A DNA stretch of 64,000 nt from Streptomyces sp. NBC_01717 (GTDB lineage Bacteria > Actinomycetota > Actinomycetes > Streptomycetales > Streptomycetaceae), in contig NZ_CP109178.1 in the NCBI RefSeq assembly GCF_036248255.1, forward strand, positions 2,108,001-2,172,000, given 5' to 3'. Position numbers and translations under genes: made by a program. The notes below the pieces were generated by a model, which was not told the DNA's origin, searched no databases, and saw nothing but the letters and a program-made list of their open reading frames with translations. Below, piece after piece: positions 17,351-26,265 of this stretch. How positions within the stretch are numbered: position 1 is the stretch's first letter; each line of letters begins with the position of its first letter.

Positions 17351-20300
17351 CGTGCACTCTCCTTGACGAGTTCGTTGATCTGCGGATGGCCGTCGGCCGG
17401 GGCCGGGTCGCCGCTCTGACGGAAGGCATCCCAGAGGCGGCGGTACGGCCCGGCGGCGGCGAGCAGTTCGGCATGGGTGCCGGTCTCGACGACGGTTCCC
17501 GCGTCGAGGACCACCACCCGGTCCGCGCGGGCCGCCGTCGTCAGCCGGTGGGCGACGACGACGGTGGTACGCCGGCGGGCCAGCACATGTGTCGCGGCGG
17601 CGACCCGGCGTTCGGTGGCCAGGTCCAGCGAGGCGGTCGCCTCGTCGAGCAACAGGACGTCCGGGTCGACGAGTTCGGCCCGGGCGAGGGCCAGCAGCTG
17701 GCGCTGTCCGGCGGAGAGGTTGCGGCCGCGCTCCCCCACCGGCTGGAGGTAGCCCAGTCGCAGCCCGGCCACCATCTCGTGGGCACCGACCGCGCGGGCC
17801 GCCGCCTCCACCTCGGTGTCGGTGGCGTCCGGGCGCCCGTACGCGATCGCGTCCCGGACCGTGCCGCTGAACAGATGCGCCTCCTGCGGCACCACGCCCA
17901 GTCTGCGGCGGAAGCCGGGCAGGTCGAGCTCGCGCAGATCGTGCCCGTCGACGCGGACCGTGCCCGCCGACGGGTCGTAGAACCGGGCGAGGAGTTTGAC
18001 GACGGTCGACTTGCCCGCGCCCGTCGCCCCGACCAGGGCGACGGTCTCGCCCGGTGCGATACGCAGACAGACACCGTGCAGGACCTGCCGGCCGCCGCCG
18101 CCCGCGTATCCGAAGGAGACCGAGTCGAGTTCGATCTCCCCGCGCAGCTTCCCGACCGGCCGTGCGTCGTCGGCGGGCGGGGTGCCGGTGGGCGTCTGCA
18201 TCAGCGTCCGGAGCCGGCCCAGGCCGACGACGGCCTGCTGATAGCCGTCGAAGACCTGGGAGAGCTGCTGGATCGGCGAGAAGAACAGCTCGACGTAGAG
18301 GAGGAAGGCGATGAGGGTGCCCGCGCTCAGTGCTCCCGAGCGGACCTGTCCCGCGCCGACGGCCAGTACGGCTGCCGTGGACAGGGTGCCGAGGAACTCG
18401 ACGAACGGGAAGAACGTGCCCATGTAGCGCTGGGCGCGCAGTCTGGAGTCCCGGAAGGACCAGGCCAGTTCGGCGAAGTCGCGGGCGTTGCGGCGCTCGC
18501 GGCGGAACGCCTGGGTCACGCGGATGGCGGTGACGTTCTCCTGGAGGCAGGCGTTGACCGCGCTGATCCGTTCCCTGGCCTCGCGGTAGGCGGGGACCGA
18601 GTGGTGGCGGAAGAGGGCGGTCGCGGCGATCAGCAGCGGCAGTGCGGCCAGCAGCACCAGGGCGAGCTCCGCGTCGATCACCAGCAGCGTGACCAGGACG
18701 CCGAGGACGGTCAGCAGGCTCACCACCGCGGTGATCAGACCGGTCTGCAGGAAGTTCGACAGGGCGTCCACGTCGGTGGTCATCCGGGTCATGATCCGGC
18801 CGCCGAGCTCGCGCTCGTAGTAGTCGAGGCCGAGCCGCTGCAGCTGCGCGAAGGTTTTCACACGCAGGGTGTAGAGGAGGCGTTCGCCGGTGCGTCCGGT
18901 GGTACGGACCTGGGCCACGCCGATCAGCCAGTTCGCGGCGACGACGAGGGCCGCGGCAGCGGCGGCGGCCAGCAGGACGCCCCCGGCGTGGTGGGCGACG
19001 CCGTGGTCGACGCCTTGTCTCACCAGGACGGGCACGGTGATCTGGGCGAGGGCGTCCAGGGCGACCAGGACCAGGCCGAGCAGCAGCGGCAGGCGGAACG
19101 GGCGGAGCAGCGTGCCGAGGTGGAAGGCCGGGTCGGCGGCGACGGCCTGCCCGGTCGGTACCTGCGGGTCGGCGGCGGGCAGGGGGAGCCGGGCGAGCCC
19201 GGCGATGAGTTCGGCGCTGGGCGGGGCGGAGCCGAGGACCCCGCCGCCGGGCCCGCCACGCCCCGGCCCGGAGGTGGCCGCCGCCTCGGCGAGGGCCTGG
19301 GCGGCGCGGACGGCGGTGCCTTCGAGCTGGTCCGACGGGGAGTCGTCGGGGCGGTGCCACAGGTGGGGGGTGAGGGTGCCGCCGGCCGGTTCCGGCACGT
19401 CCGCTGCGGGCTCGGCTCCATCCGCGGCCGTCACGCCCTCCGTGTCCTCGGCCGCGGCCTCCGCCGTCGCTTCCGCCGTCGCTTCCGCCGTCGAGAGCAG
19501 GTTACGGAACAGGCCCGACCTGGACCGGAGTTCGTCGAGGGTGCCGGTGTCGACGATCCGGCCGTCGTCGAGGACGGCGATCCGGTCGGCGAGTTCCAGG
19601 GTCGATCTGCGGTGCGCGACGATCAGCGTGGTGCGGCGCCGGGTGTCCTCGCGCAGCCTGTGGTGGATCTGTGACTCCACCCGGGCGTCGATGGCCGACG
19701 TGGCGTCGTCGAGGACGAGGACCGCCGGGTCGCCGATGAGCGCGCGGGCGAGAGCCATCCGCTGGCGCTGTCCCCCGGAGAGGGTGAGGCCCTGTTCCCC
19801 GACGACGGTGTCGTACCCCTGCGGCAGCCGTTCGATGAACTCGTCGGCCCGGGCGATCCGGGCCGCCGCCCGCACCTGCTCGTCAGTCGCGTCCGGGACG
19901 CCGTACGCGATATTGGCGCGCACGGTGTCGGAGAGCAGCAGGCTCTCCTCGAAGACGAAGCCGATCCGGGAGCGCAGGGACGCCAGGGCGAGTTCGCGGA
20001 CATCGCTGCCGCCCACCCGTACGGAACCTGCCGGAACGTCGTAGAACCGGGGCAGCAGGGCCGCCGCAGTCGACTTCCCGGAGCCGGCCGGACCGATCAG
20101 GGCCAGCGTCTCGCCCGGGCGGATGTCCAGGCTGAAGTCGCGGAGCAGCGGTGCGCCGTCCCCGAATCCGAAGGTGACGTTCCGCCAGGAGAGGGCCGGG
20201 GGTTCGTCGGGCAGTTCCCGGGCGTGCGGCGCGTCGGTGATCACCGGTGCTTCGTCGACGACCTCCAGGACCCGTTCGGCGCCGGCCCGTGCCTGCTGCC

Positions 20301-21237
20301 AGACGGTGAGGAGGGTCGCCACCTGGCGGACCGGGGTGACGAAGGAGCCGAGGTAGGTGGTGAAGGCGAGAAAGGTGCCCAGGGAGATCCGGCCGTGCAG
20401 GGCCATCCAGCCGCCGAGAGCGAGGACGGCGACCTGGCCGAGGGCCGGGACCGCCTGGAGAGCGGGGTTGTAGCGGCTGGTGAACCCGACGACCCGCAGC
20501 CGCGAGGCGAAGAGCTTGCGGGCGCGCTGTTCCAGCCCGGCGAGTTCGCGCTGTTCCTGGCCGAAGCCCTTCACCACGCGGACGCCGGTGACGGTCGCCT
20601 CGACGGTGGAGGCGACCTCGGCGGCCTCCTGCTGGGCGTGCCAGTTGGCGGGGAAGAGGTCGCGGCGCGAGCGCAGGGCGATCAGCCAGAGCAGCGGTCC
20701 GACGACGAGGGCGACGACGGTCAGCAGCGGTGACAGGAGCGCCATGAAGACCAGCGAGAAGAGGAACATCAGGGCGTTGCCCGTGAGGTTGGGCAGGAAC
20801 TGCAGCAGTGTCTGGATGAGCGTGATGTCCGAGATGGACCGGCTCACCACCTGCCCGGTCCGCAGCTCGTCCTGCTGGGCTCCGCCGAGCCGCAGCAGCG
20901 CGGCGAACGCGTCGTTGCGGAGGTCGTACTGCACGCCGAGGGAGAGCCGGCCGGAGCGGTAGCGCCGGGTGAAGCTCGCCCCGAAGCGGACCGCGCCGAT
21001 GGCGGCGAGGAGAACCGTCCACGGGAGCAGCGAGGCAGTGGTGCCGGCTGCCACCCCGTCCACCACGTGCCGCAGGACGAGTGGCAGCGTGGCGGTGGCC
21101 ACGGCCGCGATCACGGCGGCGCCGAAGGCGAGGAGCAGGTCGGTCCGGTGGCGCAGACAGTAGCCCAGCAGCCGCCGCGCCCAGCCGGGCGGCGGCTGCC
21201 GGTGCGTACCGGTTTCCGGGTTCGTACAGTCCGTCAC
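17347..21237 (-). CDS. Fused two-half ABC exporter (TMD-NBD-TMD-NBD)
   Basis: 1296 residues, two complete ABC exporter halves in one chain. Half 1: membrane domain about 30-330, Walker A GPAGSGKST (382-390), signature LSGGQ (486-490), then VLVLDDATSA with Asp511 where the catalytic Glu is expected, H-loop His near 542. A linker of about 120 residues follows. Half 2: membrane domain about 710-1010, Walker A GATGAGKST (1070-1078), variant signature LSAGQ, canonical VLLLDEATAS and H-loop His near 1230. One degenerate and one canonical ATP site is usual in heterodimeric drug exporters. GTG 21237 overlaps the monooxygenase stop (GTGA). Substrate unknown; position suggests export of a product of the sulfonate pathway. 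Confidence 0.93.
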   Translation of the reverse strand: MTDCTNPETGTHRQPPPGWARRLLGYCLRHRTDLLLAFGAAVIAAVATATLPLVLRHVVDGVAAGTTASLLPWTVLLAAIGAVRFGASFTRRYRSGRLSLGVQYDLRNDAFAALLRLGGAQQDELRTGQVVSRSISDITLIQTLLQFLPNLTGNALMFLFSLVFMALLSPLLTVVALVVGPLLWLIALRSRRDLFPANWHAQQEAAEVASTVEATVTGVRVVKGFGQEQRELAGLEQRARKLFASRLRVVGFTSRYNPALQAVPALGQVAVLALGGWMALHGRISLGTFLAFTTYLGSFVTPVRQVATLLTVWQQARAGAERVLEVVDEAPVITDAPHARELPDEPPALSWRNVTFGFGDGAPLLRDFSLDIRPGETLALIGPAGSGKSTAAALLPRFYDVPAGSVRVGGSDVRELALASLRSRIGFVFEESLLLSDTVRANIAYGVPDATDEQVRAAARIARADEFIERLPQGYDTVVGEQGLTLSGGQRQRMALARALIGDPAVLVLDDATSAIDARVESQIHHRLREDTRRRTTLIVAHRRSTLELADRIAVLDDGRIVDTGTLDELRSRSGLFRNLLSTAEATAEATAEAAAEDTEGVTAADGAEPAADVPEPAGGTLTPHLWHRPDDSPSDQLEGTAVRAAQALAEAAATSGPGRGGPGGGVLGSAPPSAELIAGLARLPLPAADPQVPTGQAVAADPAFHLGTLLRPFRLPLLLGLVLVALDALAQITVPVLVRQGVDHGVAHHAGGVLLAAAAAAALVVAANWLIGVAQVRTTGRTGERLLYTLRVKTFAQLQRLGLDYYERELGGRIMTRMTTDVDALSNFLQTGLITAVVSLLTVLGVLVTLLVIDAELALVLLAALPLLIAATALFRHHSVPAYREARERISAVNACLQENVTAIRVTQAFRRERRNARDFAELAWSFRDSRLRAQRYMGTFFPFVEFLGTLSTAAVLAVGAGQVRSGALSAGTLIAFLLYVELFFSPIQQLSQVFDGYQQAVVGLGRLRTLMQTPTGTPPADDARPVGKLRGEIELDSVSFGYAGGGGRQVLHGVCLRIAPGETVALVGATGAGKSTVVKLLARFYDPSAGTVRVDGHDLRELDLPGFRRRLGVVPQEAHLFSGTVRDAIAYGRPDATDTEVEAAARAVGAHEMVAGLRLGYLQPVGERGRNLSAGQRQLLALARAELVDPDVLLLDEATASLDLATERRVAAATHVLARRRTTVVVAHRLTTAARADRVVVLDAGTVVETGTHAELLAAAGPYRRLWDAFRQSGDPAPADGHPQINELVKESAR
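19458..19493. repeat. Three 12-bp tandem units in the ABC exporter linker
   Basis: Three units of CyTCCGCCGTCG, the last two identical, encode the repeated EATA of the linker (STAEATAEATAE, about residues 582-593). This is a slippage-prone stretch in the disordered link between the two ABC halves; length variation there would be tolerated. Confidence 0.75.
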
Positions 21238-22619
21238 CGGACCTCCGCCAGACCGATGCCGAAGTGGCCCTCGCCGCGGTCGACGGTCTCGAACAGCCGG
21301 TTGGCGGGCCGCGGCAGCCCGTAGTGGCCGCGCAGCGTGCGGGCGGTGTACTCGGTGCGGAACAGGCCGCGTTCCTGGAGGATCGGCACCACCCGGTCCA
21401 CGAAGACCTCCAGGCCGGACGGGAGCACGGCGGGCATGATGTTGAAGCCGTCGGCGGCCCCGCTGTCGTACCAGTGCTCGATGGTGTCGGCGACCTGCTC
21501 GGCCGTTCCGGCGAACGTACGGTGTCCGCGCCCGCCCCCGAGCCGCCCGATCAACTGGCGTACGGTCAGCTTCTCGCGCCTGGCGAGCTCCACGATGAGC
21601 GTGTAGCGGCTCTTCGCGCCCTCGATCTCGTCCTCGGTGGGGATGTCCTCGGGCAGCTGCGCGTCGAGGTCGAGGTCGTCGGGGGCGATCCTCAGCCGCT
21701 GGGCGAGCTGCCGCTTCGCGTACTCGGGGACGATCAGTTCCTCCAACTCGGCGTCCAGGGCCCGGGCTTCGGTCTCCGTGTCACCGATGACGGGAACGAT
21801 GCCGGGCAGGATCTTGATGCCGTCCGGGTTGCGTCCGATGGCCTCCGCGCGCTGCTTGACGTCCTTGTAGAAGGCGATGCCCTCCTCCAGGGTCTGCTGG
21901 GCGGTGAAGACGGCTTCCGCGTACCGCGCCGCGAAGTCCTTGCCGTCCTCGCTGGAGCCGGCCTGCACCAGCAGCGGGTAGCCCTGCGGCGGGCGTTGCA
22001 CGTTGAGCGGGCCGTCGACCCGGAAGTACTCACCGGTGTGCTCGATCCGCCGCACCCGCTCGGCCAGGGCGTGCACGCCGCGTTCCTTGTCGGCGATCAC
22101 GGCGTCGTCCGCCCAGCTGTCCCAGAGTTTGGTCGACACCTCGACGAACTCGGCGGCCCGGCGGTAGCGGTCGCGGTGCAGCGGGGTGTCGTCGAGGCCG
22201 AAGTTGCGGGCCGCGTCGGCGCCGGCCGTGGTGACGATGTTCCAGCCGGCCCGGCCGCCCGAGATGTGGTCCAGCGAGGCGAACCTGCGGGCCAGGTTGT
22301 ACGGCTCGTTGTAGCTGGTCGACGCGGTGGCGATGAGGCCGATGTGCTCGGTGGCCCCGGCCAGCGCGGTCAGCAGGACGGTGGGCTCCAGCTTGGCGGC
22401 CGGCCGGCGTCCGGGGTCGCCCATCAGGACGGGGCTGTCGGCGAGGAACAGCGAGTCCAGCCTGCCGCGTTCGGCGATCCGGGCCAGGTTCTTGTAGTGC
22501 TCGATGTCCGAGTTCGCCTCGCCCGGGCTCTCGGGCAGACGCCAGGACGCTTCGTGATGGCCGGTGGACATCAGGAAGGCGTTCAGGTGGAGCGGCTTGC
22601 GGTCAGGCTTGCGGGACAT
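21234..22619 (-). CDS. FMN-dependent monooxygenase, NtaA/SnaA/DszA type (LLM class)
   Basis: 461 residues, TIM-barrel monooxygenase using reduced FMN from a partner reductase. RGRLDSLFLADSPVL, the GGRAGWNIVTTAGADAARNFG block and RPPQGYPLLVQAGSSEDGKDFAARYAEAVF are hallmarks of the NtaA/SnaA/DszA group, which oxidises chelators, antibiotics, dibenzothiophene sulfone or organosulfur compounds. A complete SsuABC importer and a flavin reductase lie in the same operon, so cleavage of an organosulfur compound to release sulfite is the likely role. The start overlaps the end of the ATPase gene by 17 bp. Confidence 0.92.
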   Translation of the reverse strand: MSRKPDRKPLHLNAFLMSTGHHEASWRLPESPGEANSDIEHYKNLARIAERGRLDSLFLADSPVLMGDPGRRPAAKLEPTVLLTALAGATEHIGLIATASTSYNEPYNLARRFASLDHISGGRAGWNIVTTAGADAARNFGLDDTPLHRDRYRRAAEFVEVSTKLWDSWADDAVIADKERGVHALAERVRRIEHTGEYFRVDGPLNVQRPPQGYPLLVQAGSSEDGKDFAARYAEAVFTAQQTLEEGIAFYKDVKQRAEAIGRNPDGIKILPGIVPVIGDTETEARALDAELEELIVPEYAKRQLAQRLRIAPDDLDLDAQLPEDIPTEDEIEGAKSRYTLIVELARREKLTVRQLIGRLGGGRGHRTFAGTAEQVADTIEHWYDSGAADGFNIMPAVLPSGLEVFVDRVVPILQERGLFRTEYTARTLRGHYGLPRPANRLFETVDRGEGHFGIGLAEVR

Positions 22620-23424
22620 GGGTTTCCTTCGCTTCGGAACGGGTCTGGGGCTGTGTCACGCCGAGCGCGGTGAGCAGGGTGTCGCGGTACTCCTGGAACC
22701 GGGGGTCGCGTCGCGAGCGCGGGGTCGGCAGGTCGACGGTGAGGTCGACCGAGATCCGCCCGTCCTCCAGGACCAGCACCCGGTCGGCGAGTTCGACGGC
22801 CTCGTCGACGTCATGGGTGACCAGCAGCACCGCGGGGCGGTGGCGCTCGTACAGTTCACGCAGCAGGCCGTGCATCTTGATCCGGGTGAGGGCGTCGAGG
22901 GCCCCGAACGGCTCGTCGGCCAGGAGGAGTTCGGGTTCGCGGACGAGCGCCCGGGCCAGGGCGGCCCGTTGCTGTTCGCCACCGGAGAGTTCATGGGGCC
23001 AGGACCGGCCGCGGCCCTCCAGACCGACCTCGGCGAGGGCGGTCAGTCCGCGTTCACGCACCTTGGGGCCGCGCAGACCGAGTACGACGTTGTCGAGCAC
23101 CCGGAGCCAGGGAAGCAGCCGGGAGTCCTGGAAGGAGAGCGAGACCCGGTCCGGGACGGTGAGTTCGCCGGAGCCTTCGACGGTGTGGTCGAGCCGGGCC
23201 ACGGCCCGCAGGAGGGTGGACTTGCCGGAGCCGCTGCGGCCGAGGAGTGCGGTGAACTCCCCCGGCGCCACGGTCAGATCGAGTTCCTTGAGTACTTTCC
23301 GGTCGCCGAACCGGCGGACCAGGTTCCTGGTCCGTACCGCCACCGGCCGTATCGCGGTTCCGGTCCCGGTCCCGGTCCCGTTCTCCTCGTGGGTGCCGGT
23401 CAGCCCGCCAGAGTGCGTCGCCAT
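22603..23424 (-). CDS. ssuB: ABC importer ATPase, SsuB-like
   Basis: 273 residues. Walker A GRSGSGKST near 63-71, LSFQDSRLLPWLRVLDNV (the Q-loop region typical of nitrate/sulfonate/taurine importers), signature LSGGEQQRAALARAL, Walker B LLLADEPFGALD and H-loop LLVTHDVDEA. It should power the permease encoded just upstream, whose end it overlaps by 25 bp. The N-terminal Gly/Thr repeats (TGTGTGT) are low complexity. Confidence 0.92.
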   Translation of the reverse strand: MATHSGGLTGTHEENGTGTGTGTAIRPVAVRTRNLVRRFGDRKVLKELDLTVAPGEFTALLGRSGSGKSTLLRAVARLDHTVEGSGELTVPDRVSLSFQDSRLLPWLRVLDNVVLGLRGPKVRERGLTALAEVGLEGRGRSWPHELSGGEQQRAALARALVREPELLLADEPFGALDALTRIKMHGLLRELYERHRPAVLLVTHDVDEAVELADRVLVLEDGRISVDLTVDLPTPRSRRDPRFQEYRDTLLTALGVTQPQTRSEAKETHVPQA

Positions 23425-24329
23425 GACAGGGCCCTCCTCTCGACGGCGCGTACCGCCGCGTCCGAGGCGAAGCCGAAGATCCCGTAAGCCACCAGCCCCA
23501 CGATGATCACGTCGGACTGGGCGTACTGCTGGGCCTGGAACATCATGTAGCCGATGCCGCTCGTGGCATTGATCTGCTCGACCACGATCAGGCCGAGCCA
23601 GGACGCGGTGACGCCGAGCCGCAGACCGACGAAGAAGCCGGGCAGCGAGCCGGGTACGACGACCTTGCGGATGAACTGCCGGCGGCTCAGGTCGAGCCCC
23701 TCCGCGAGTTCGACGTACCTGCTGTCGATTCCGGTCAGCGAGGAGTACGTATTGATGTACATGTTCACCGCGACGCCGAGCGCGATCACGGTGACCTTCA
23801 TCTGCTCACCGATGCCGAGCCAGAGGATGAGCAGCGGGAGCATCGCCAACGACGGGATGGCGCGCTTGATCTGGAGCGGCCCGTCGAGGAGGTACTCACC
23901 GGTGCGGCTCAGACCGGCGGCCACGGCCAGGATCACCCCGGCGGCCACCCCGAAGAAGAGGCCGAGGCCGGCTCGTTGGAGCGAGATCAGCACATTGTCC
24001 TGGAGGCGGCCGCTCTGGATCAGGTCCGTCGCGGTGGACACCACGGCGCCGGGTCCGGACAGGATCCGGGGATCGAGATAGCCGGCGGCGGAGGCTCCCC
24101 ACCACACGGCGACCACGAGCACCGGGCCGATCAGCCGGCCGAAGGGGAGGGACCGGCCCGGGCCGAGCCGCCTTCGGGTGGAGCGGGCGACGGCGACGGC
24201 CGGCGCCGCGGGAACGGTGAGGGAGACGGCGGCCGGCCCCTGCGGACCCTGCGCCCGGTGCGCGTCCGGCGAGCCGTTCGGCGCGGCGGTCCCTGCCGCC
24301 GGGTGTGCCTTCGACAGCAGCTCGGTCAT
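23400..24329 (-). CDS. ssuC: ABC importer permease, SsuC-like
   Basis: 309 residues with a roughly 50-residue variable N-terminal tail and six membrane helices. The EAA loop that contacts the ATPase is visible as YVELAEGLDLSRRQFIRKVVVPGSLPGFFVG. The sequence pattern is that of sulfonate/taurine/nitrate permeases. The ATG at 24329 overlaps the stop of the binding-protein gene by ATGA (24326-24329). Confidence 0.92.
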   Translation of the reverse strand: MTELLSKAHPAAGTAAPNGSPDAHRAQGPQGPAAVSLTVPAAPAVAVARSTRRRLGPGRSLPFGRLIGPVLVVAVWWGASAAGYLDPRILSGPGAVVSTATDLIQSGRLQDNVLISLQRAGLGLFFGVAAGVILAVAAGLSRTGEYLLDGPLQIKRAIPSLAMLPLLILWLGIGEQMKVTVIALGVAVNMYINTYSSLTGIDSRYVELAEGLDLSRRQFIRKVVVPGSLPGFFVGLRLGVTASWLGLIVVEQINATSGIGYMMFQAQQYAQSDVIIVGLVAYGIFGFASDAAVRAVERRALSWRRTLAG

Positions 24330-25414
24330 GACGTCTCCCGATACCTGGCCGGTACGGCCTTCGCCGCGAGCCCCTCGAAGCGGCGGTCGAACAGCCCGGA
24401 GACGTCCTGCTTCGGTACGAAGCCGCCCTCGGCCATCAGGTCGGCGGTCTCCTGCTCCCACGCGATCGCCTTGTCCCAGCTCACCGGGAACTGAGGCTCG
24501 TGCAGGGAGGCGACGATGCGCTTGCCGTCCGCCTTCGTCACGCCCTGGTCCTTGACGTAGTACGTGTCGATCCACTCGTCGGTGTTCTCCCACGCCCAGA
24601 CCAGGCCGCGGGACCACAGCGGGACGAAGTTGCGGATGGCCGCGGCCTTCGCCTTGTCGTTCAGCACCTCGTCGGGTGCCCACAGGACGGAGAGCAGGTC
24701 CACCACATCGGTGGTCACTCCGCGGGCGCCGTCCTTGGCGTACTGGCTGAGGTACTTGGTCAGTGTCGGCTCGCCCAGCGGGGCCACATCGACCTGCTTG
24801 GACTGCAGCGCGGTCAGGAACTGGGTGCTGGGTAGGGCGACCAGCTCGACATCGGTGTTCTTCAGGCCGGCCTTCTTCAGGGCCCGCAGCACGACGACGC
24901 CCTGCGCCTGCCCCTGGGAGAAGCCGATCTTCTTGCCGCGGAAGTCCTCCACCGTTCTGATGCCGGAGCCGGGGGCGGTCGCGAAGACATAGGACGGGTG
25001 GTTGCGCACCTGTACCGCGACGATCTTCGCTCCGACGCCGATGGCCTCGGCCTGGATCGGCGGTATTCCGGCATTGGCCGCCAAGTCGATGGAATGCGCC
25101 CGGAATCCCTGGATGATGTCGGGCCCGGCGCTCAGATTCGGCCACTGCGAAACGGTGAACGCGAGATCCTTCTGCAAACCGGCCGGCCCCAGTTGAAGGT
25201 GTGTGGTGCGTACGGCGATCGACAGCTTGGTGCCTGGCGGCGGAGCACCGGAGGGAAGCTTTCCGGCAGGCTCCGCACTGGCGACCGTCCTTGCCTGCGG
25301 AGAGCAGGCGGCGAGGCCCAGGATCGCCCCGCCCGTTAGGGCGAGGAACGACCGGCGGCCGACTGCGTGGCGTACATCGTTGCGTGGCATGGTGAATTCC
25401 CGATCAGTGGTCAT
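24326..25414 (-). CDS. ssuA: Sulfonate-type substrate-binding lipoprotein, SsuA-like
   Basis: 362 residues. RRSFLALTGGAILGLAAC at 20-37 combines a twin-arginine motif and lipobox LAAC, so it is probably exported and lipidated at Cys37. The mature part shows the SsuA/THI5-like fold: GPDIIQGFRAHSIDLAANAGIPPIQAEA, ATAPGSGIRTVEDFRGKKIGFSQGQAQG, and ALQSKQVDVAPLGEPTLTKYL. It should present an aliphatic sulfonate or similar organosulfur ligand to the permease. ATG 25390 (GGGAA eight bases upstream) is a possible alternative start that still keeps the signal. Confidence 0.92.
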   Translation of the reverse strand: MTTDREFTMPRNDVRHAVGRRSFLALTGGAILGLAACSPQARTVASAEPAGKLPSGAPPPGTKLSIAVRTTHLQLGPAGLQKDLAFTVSQWPNLSAGPDIIQGFRAHSIDLAANAGIPPIQAEAIGVGAKIVAVQVRNHPSYVFATAPGSGIRTVEDFRGKKIGFSQGQAQGVVVLRALKKAGLKNTDVELVALPSTQFLTALQSKQVDVAPLGEPTLTKYLSQYAKDGARGVTTDVVDLLSVLWAPDEVLNDKAKAAAIRNFVPLWSRGLVWAWENTDEWIDTYYVKDQGVTKADGKRIVASLHEPQFPVSWDKAIAWEQETADLMAEGGFVPKQDVSGLFDRRFEGLAAKAVPARYRETS

Positions 25415-25467
25415 GAGAAGTCGCTGGAGGTGCCGAGCGGTCGCGAGGCAGCGAGTCGTCTCGGCGG

Positions 25468-25980
25468 TCAGAGGGTGTGGTACGTGCCGTTGTGGAAGAG
25501 GAGCGGACTGCGCCCCTCGTCGAGCCAGGAGTCCACGACCCGTGCGATGACGATGCGATGGTCGCCCGCCGGGACGGTCTGCTCGATCTCCAGCCGCAGC
25601 CAGCCGGCCACCCCGTCGAGCACCGGTTCGCCCTGCGGCAGCCGCCGCCAGCCGGTCGGTGCGGCGAACCTGTCGATCCCGCTGGTGGCGAACGTCGTTG
25701 CCAGCGAACGCTGTTCGGCGCCGAGGAAGTTGACGACGGCCGTGTCGGCACGCTCGATGTGGGGCCAGGACGAGGTGGTGGTCCCGATCCCGAAGGAGAC
25801 CAGTGGCGGGTCGAGCGACAGCGACGCGAGCGAAGTCGCGGTGAAACCGACGGGTCCGTGGCCGGCGTCGGCGGTGACGACCACCACACCGGCCGGATAG
25901 CGGCGGAAGGCCTGCTTGAACCGGTCCGGGGCAATGCCCGTCGTGGCCGTCGCAGGATATGAGGGCACAGTGACAGTCAA
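25468..25980 (-). CDS. Flavin reductase partner of the monooxygenase
   Basis: About 170 residues of the FMN-reductase-like split-barrel family: FKQAFRRYPAGVVVVTADAG, GFTATSLASLSLDPPLVSFGI, and the C-terminal LFHNGTYHTL. It should deliver reduced FMN to the LLM-class monooxygenase of the operon. The start is uncertain: TTG 25980 has GGGAGAG close upstream (25984-25990), GTG 25968 is the other candidate. The frame remains open to a GTG at 26106, but that stretch is Pro/Ser/Phe-rich leader DNA. First structural gene after the Cys-rich leader ORF. Confidence 0.88.
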   Translation of the reverse strand: MTVTVPSYPATATTGIAPDRFKQAFRRYPAGVVVVTADAGHGPVGFTATSLASLSLDPPLVSFGIGTTTSSWPHIERADTAVVNFLGAEQRSLATTFATSGIDRFAAPTGWRRLPQGEPVLDGVAGWLRLEIEQTVPAGDHRIVIARVVDSWLDEGRSPLLFHNGTYHTL

Positions 25981-26030
25981 CGTCTCTCCCGAGTCGGAAA
26001 AGGGCGGAGGGAATGGAGAAGGGAAAAGAC

Positions 26031-26047
26031 AGGAGGGGGGAGGGATG
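26031..26047 (-). promoter_or_regulatory. Pyrimidine-rich anti-Shine-Dalgarno-like tract in the sulfur operon leader
   Basis: On the transcript strand this reads CATCCCTCCCCCCTCCT, 90 nt after the leader ORF stop and about 40 nt before GGGAGAG, the apparent ribosome site of the flavin reductase gene. Base pairing between them would hide that site. In cysteine-responsive leaders of mycobacteria, ribosome position on the short ORF decides whether such pairing forms. No experimental support here. Confidence 0.4.
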
Positions 26048-26136
26048 CCAGGAGAATTCTGCGCAAGTACTGGAGCGCAGGCCTGATCGAGGCAGCGCGC
26101 ATCCACGCGTAACCGTTCGCGAAAATCAGCGGGTGG

Positions 26137-26259
26137 TTATCGGCAACCCGGACAGGAGCGACAACAGGAACGCCGGACGGCGATACGTACCGGCGCGGCC
26201 GCGCGGCGGTGGCACGCCGCTGAGGGCGCGTACCGGGAATTCCGCTGCTGGCTGGTCAT
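26137..26259 (-). CDS. Cysteine-rich leader peptide (candidate cysteine attenuator)
   Basis: A 40-codon ORF, ATG 26259 to TAA 26137, ending in RRSCCRSCPGCR: four Cys in the last nine residues, plus Cys16. Its ATG lies six bases after a -10-like GATGAT and 24 bases after an 18-bp spacer from TTGACC, so the transcript should begin at or next to the ATG (leaderless). The next gene downstream is the flavin reductase of a sulfonate-uptake operon. Leaderless poly-Cys ORFs acting as cysteine-sensing attenuators of sulfur operons are described in mycobacteria; this one matches in position, length and composition. The peptide itself need not have a function. Confidence 0.6.
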   Translation of the reverse strand: MTSQQRNSRYAPSAACHRRAAAPVRIAVRRSCCRSCPGCR

Positions 26260-26265
26260 GAATCC

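Noticed and set aside
25981..26106. N-terminal extension of the flavin reductase to GTG 26106, which also contains LRVDARCLDQAC-like text reminiscent of other streptomycete leader peptides
   Set aside because: The frame runs without a stop into the reductase, has no ribosome site, and its Pro/Ser/Phe-rich part is unlike the family. The separate ORF at 26137-26259 has the better promoter, start and Cys cluster.
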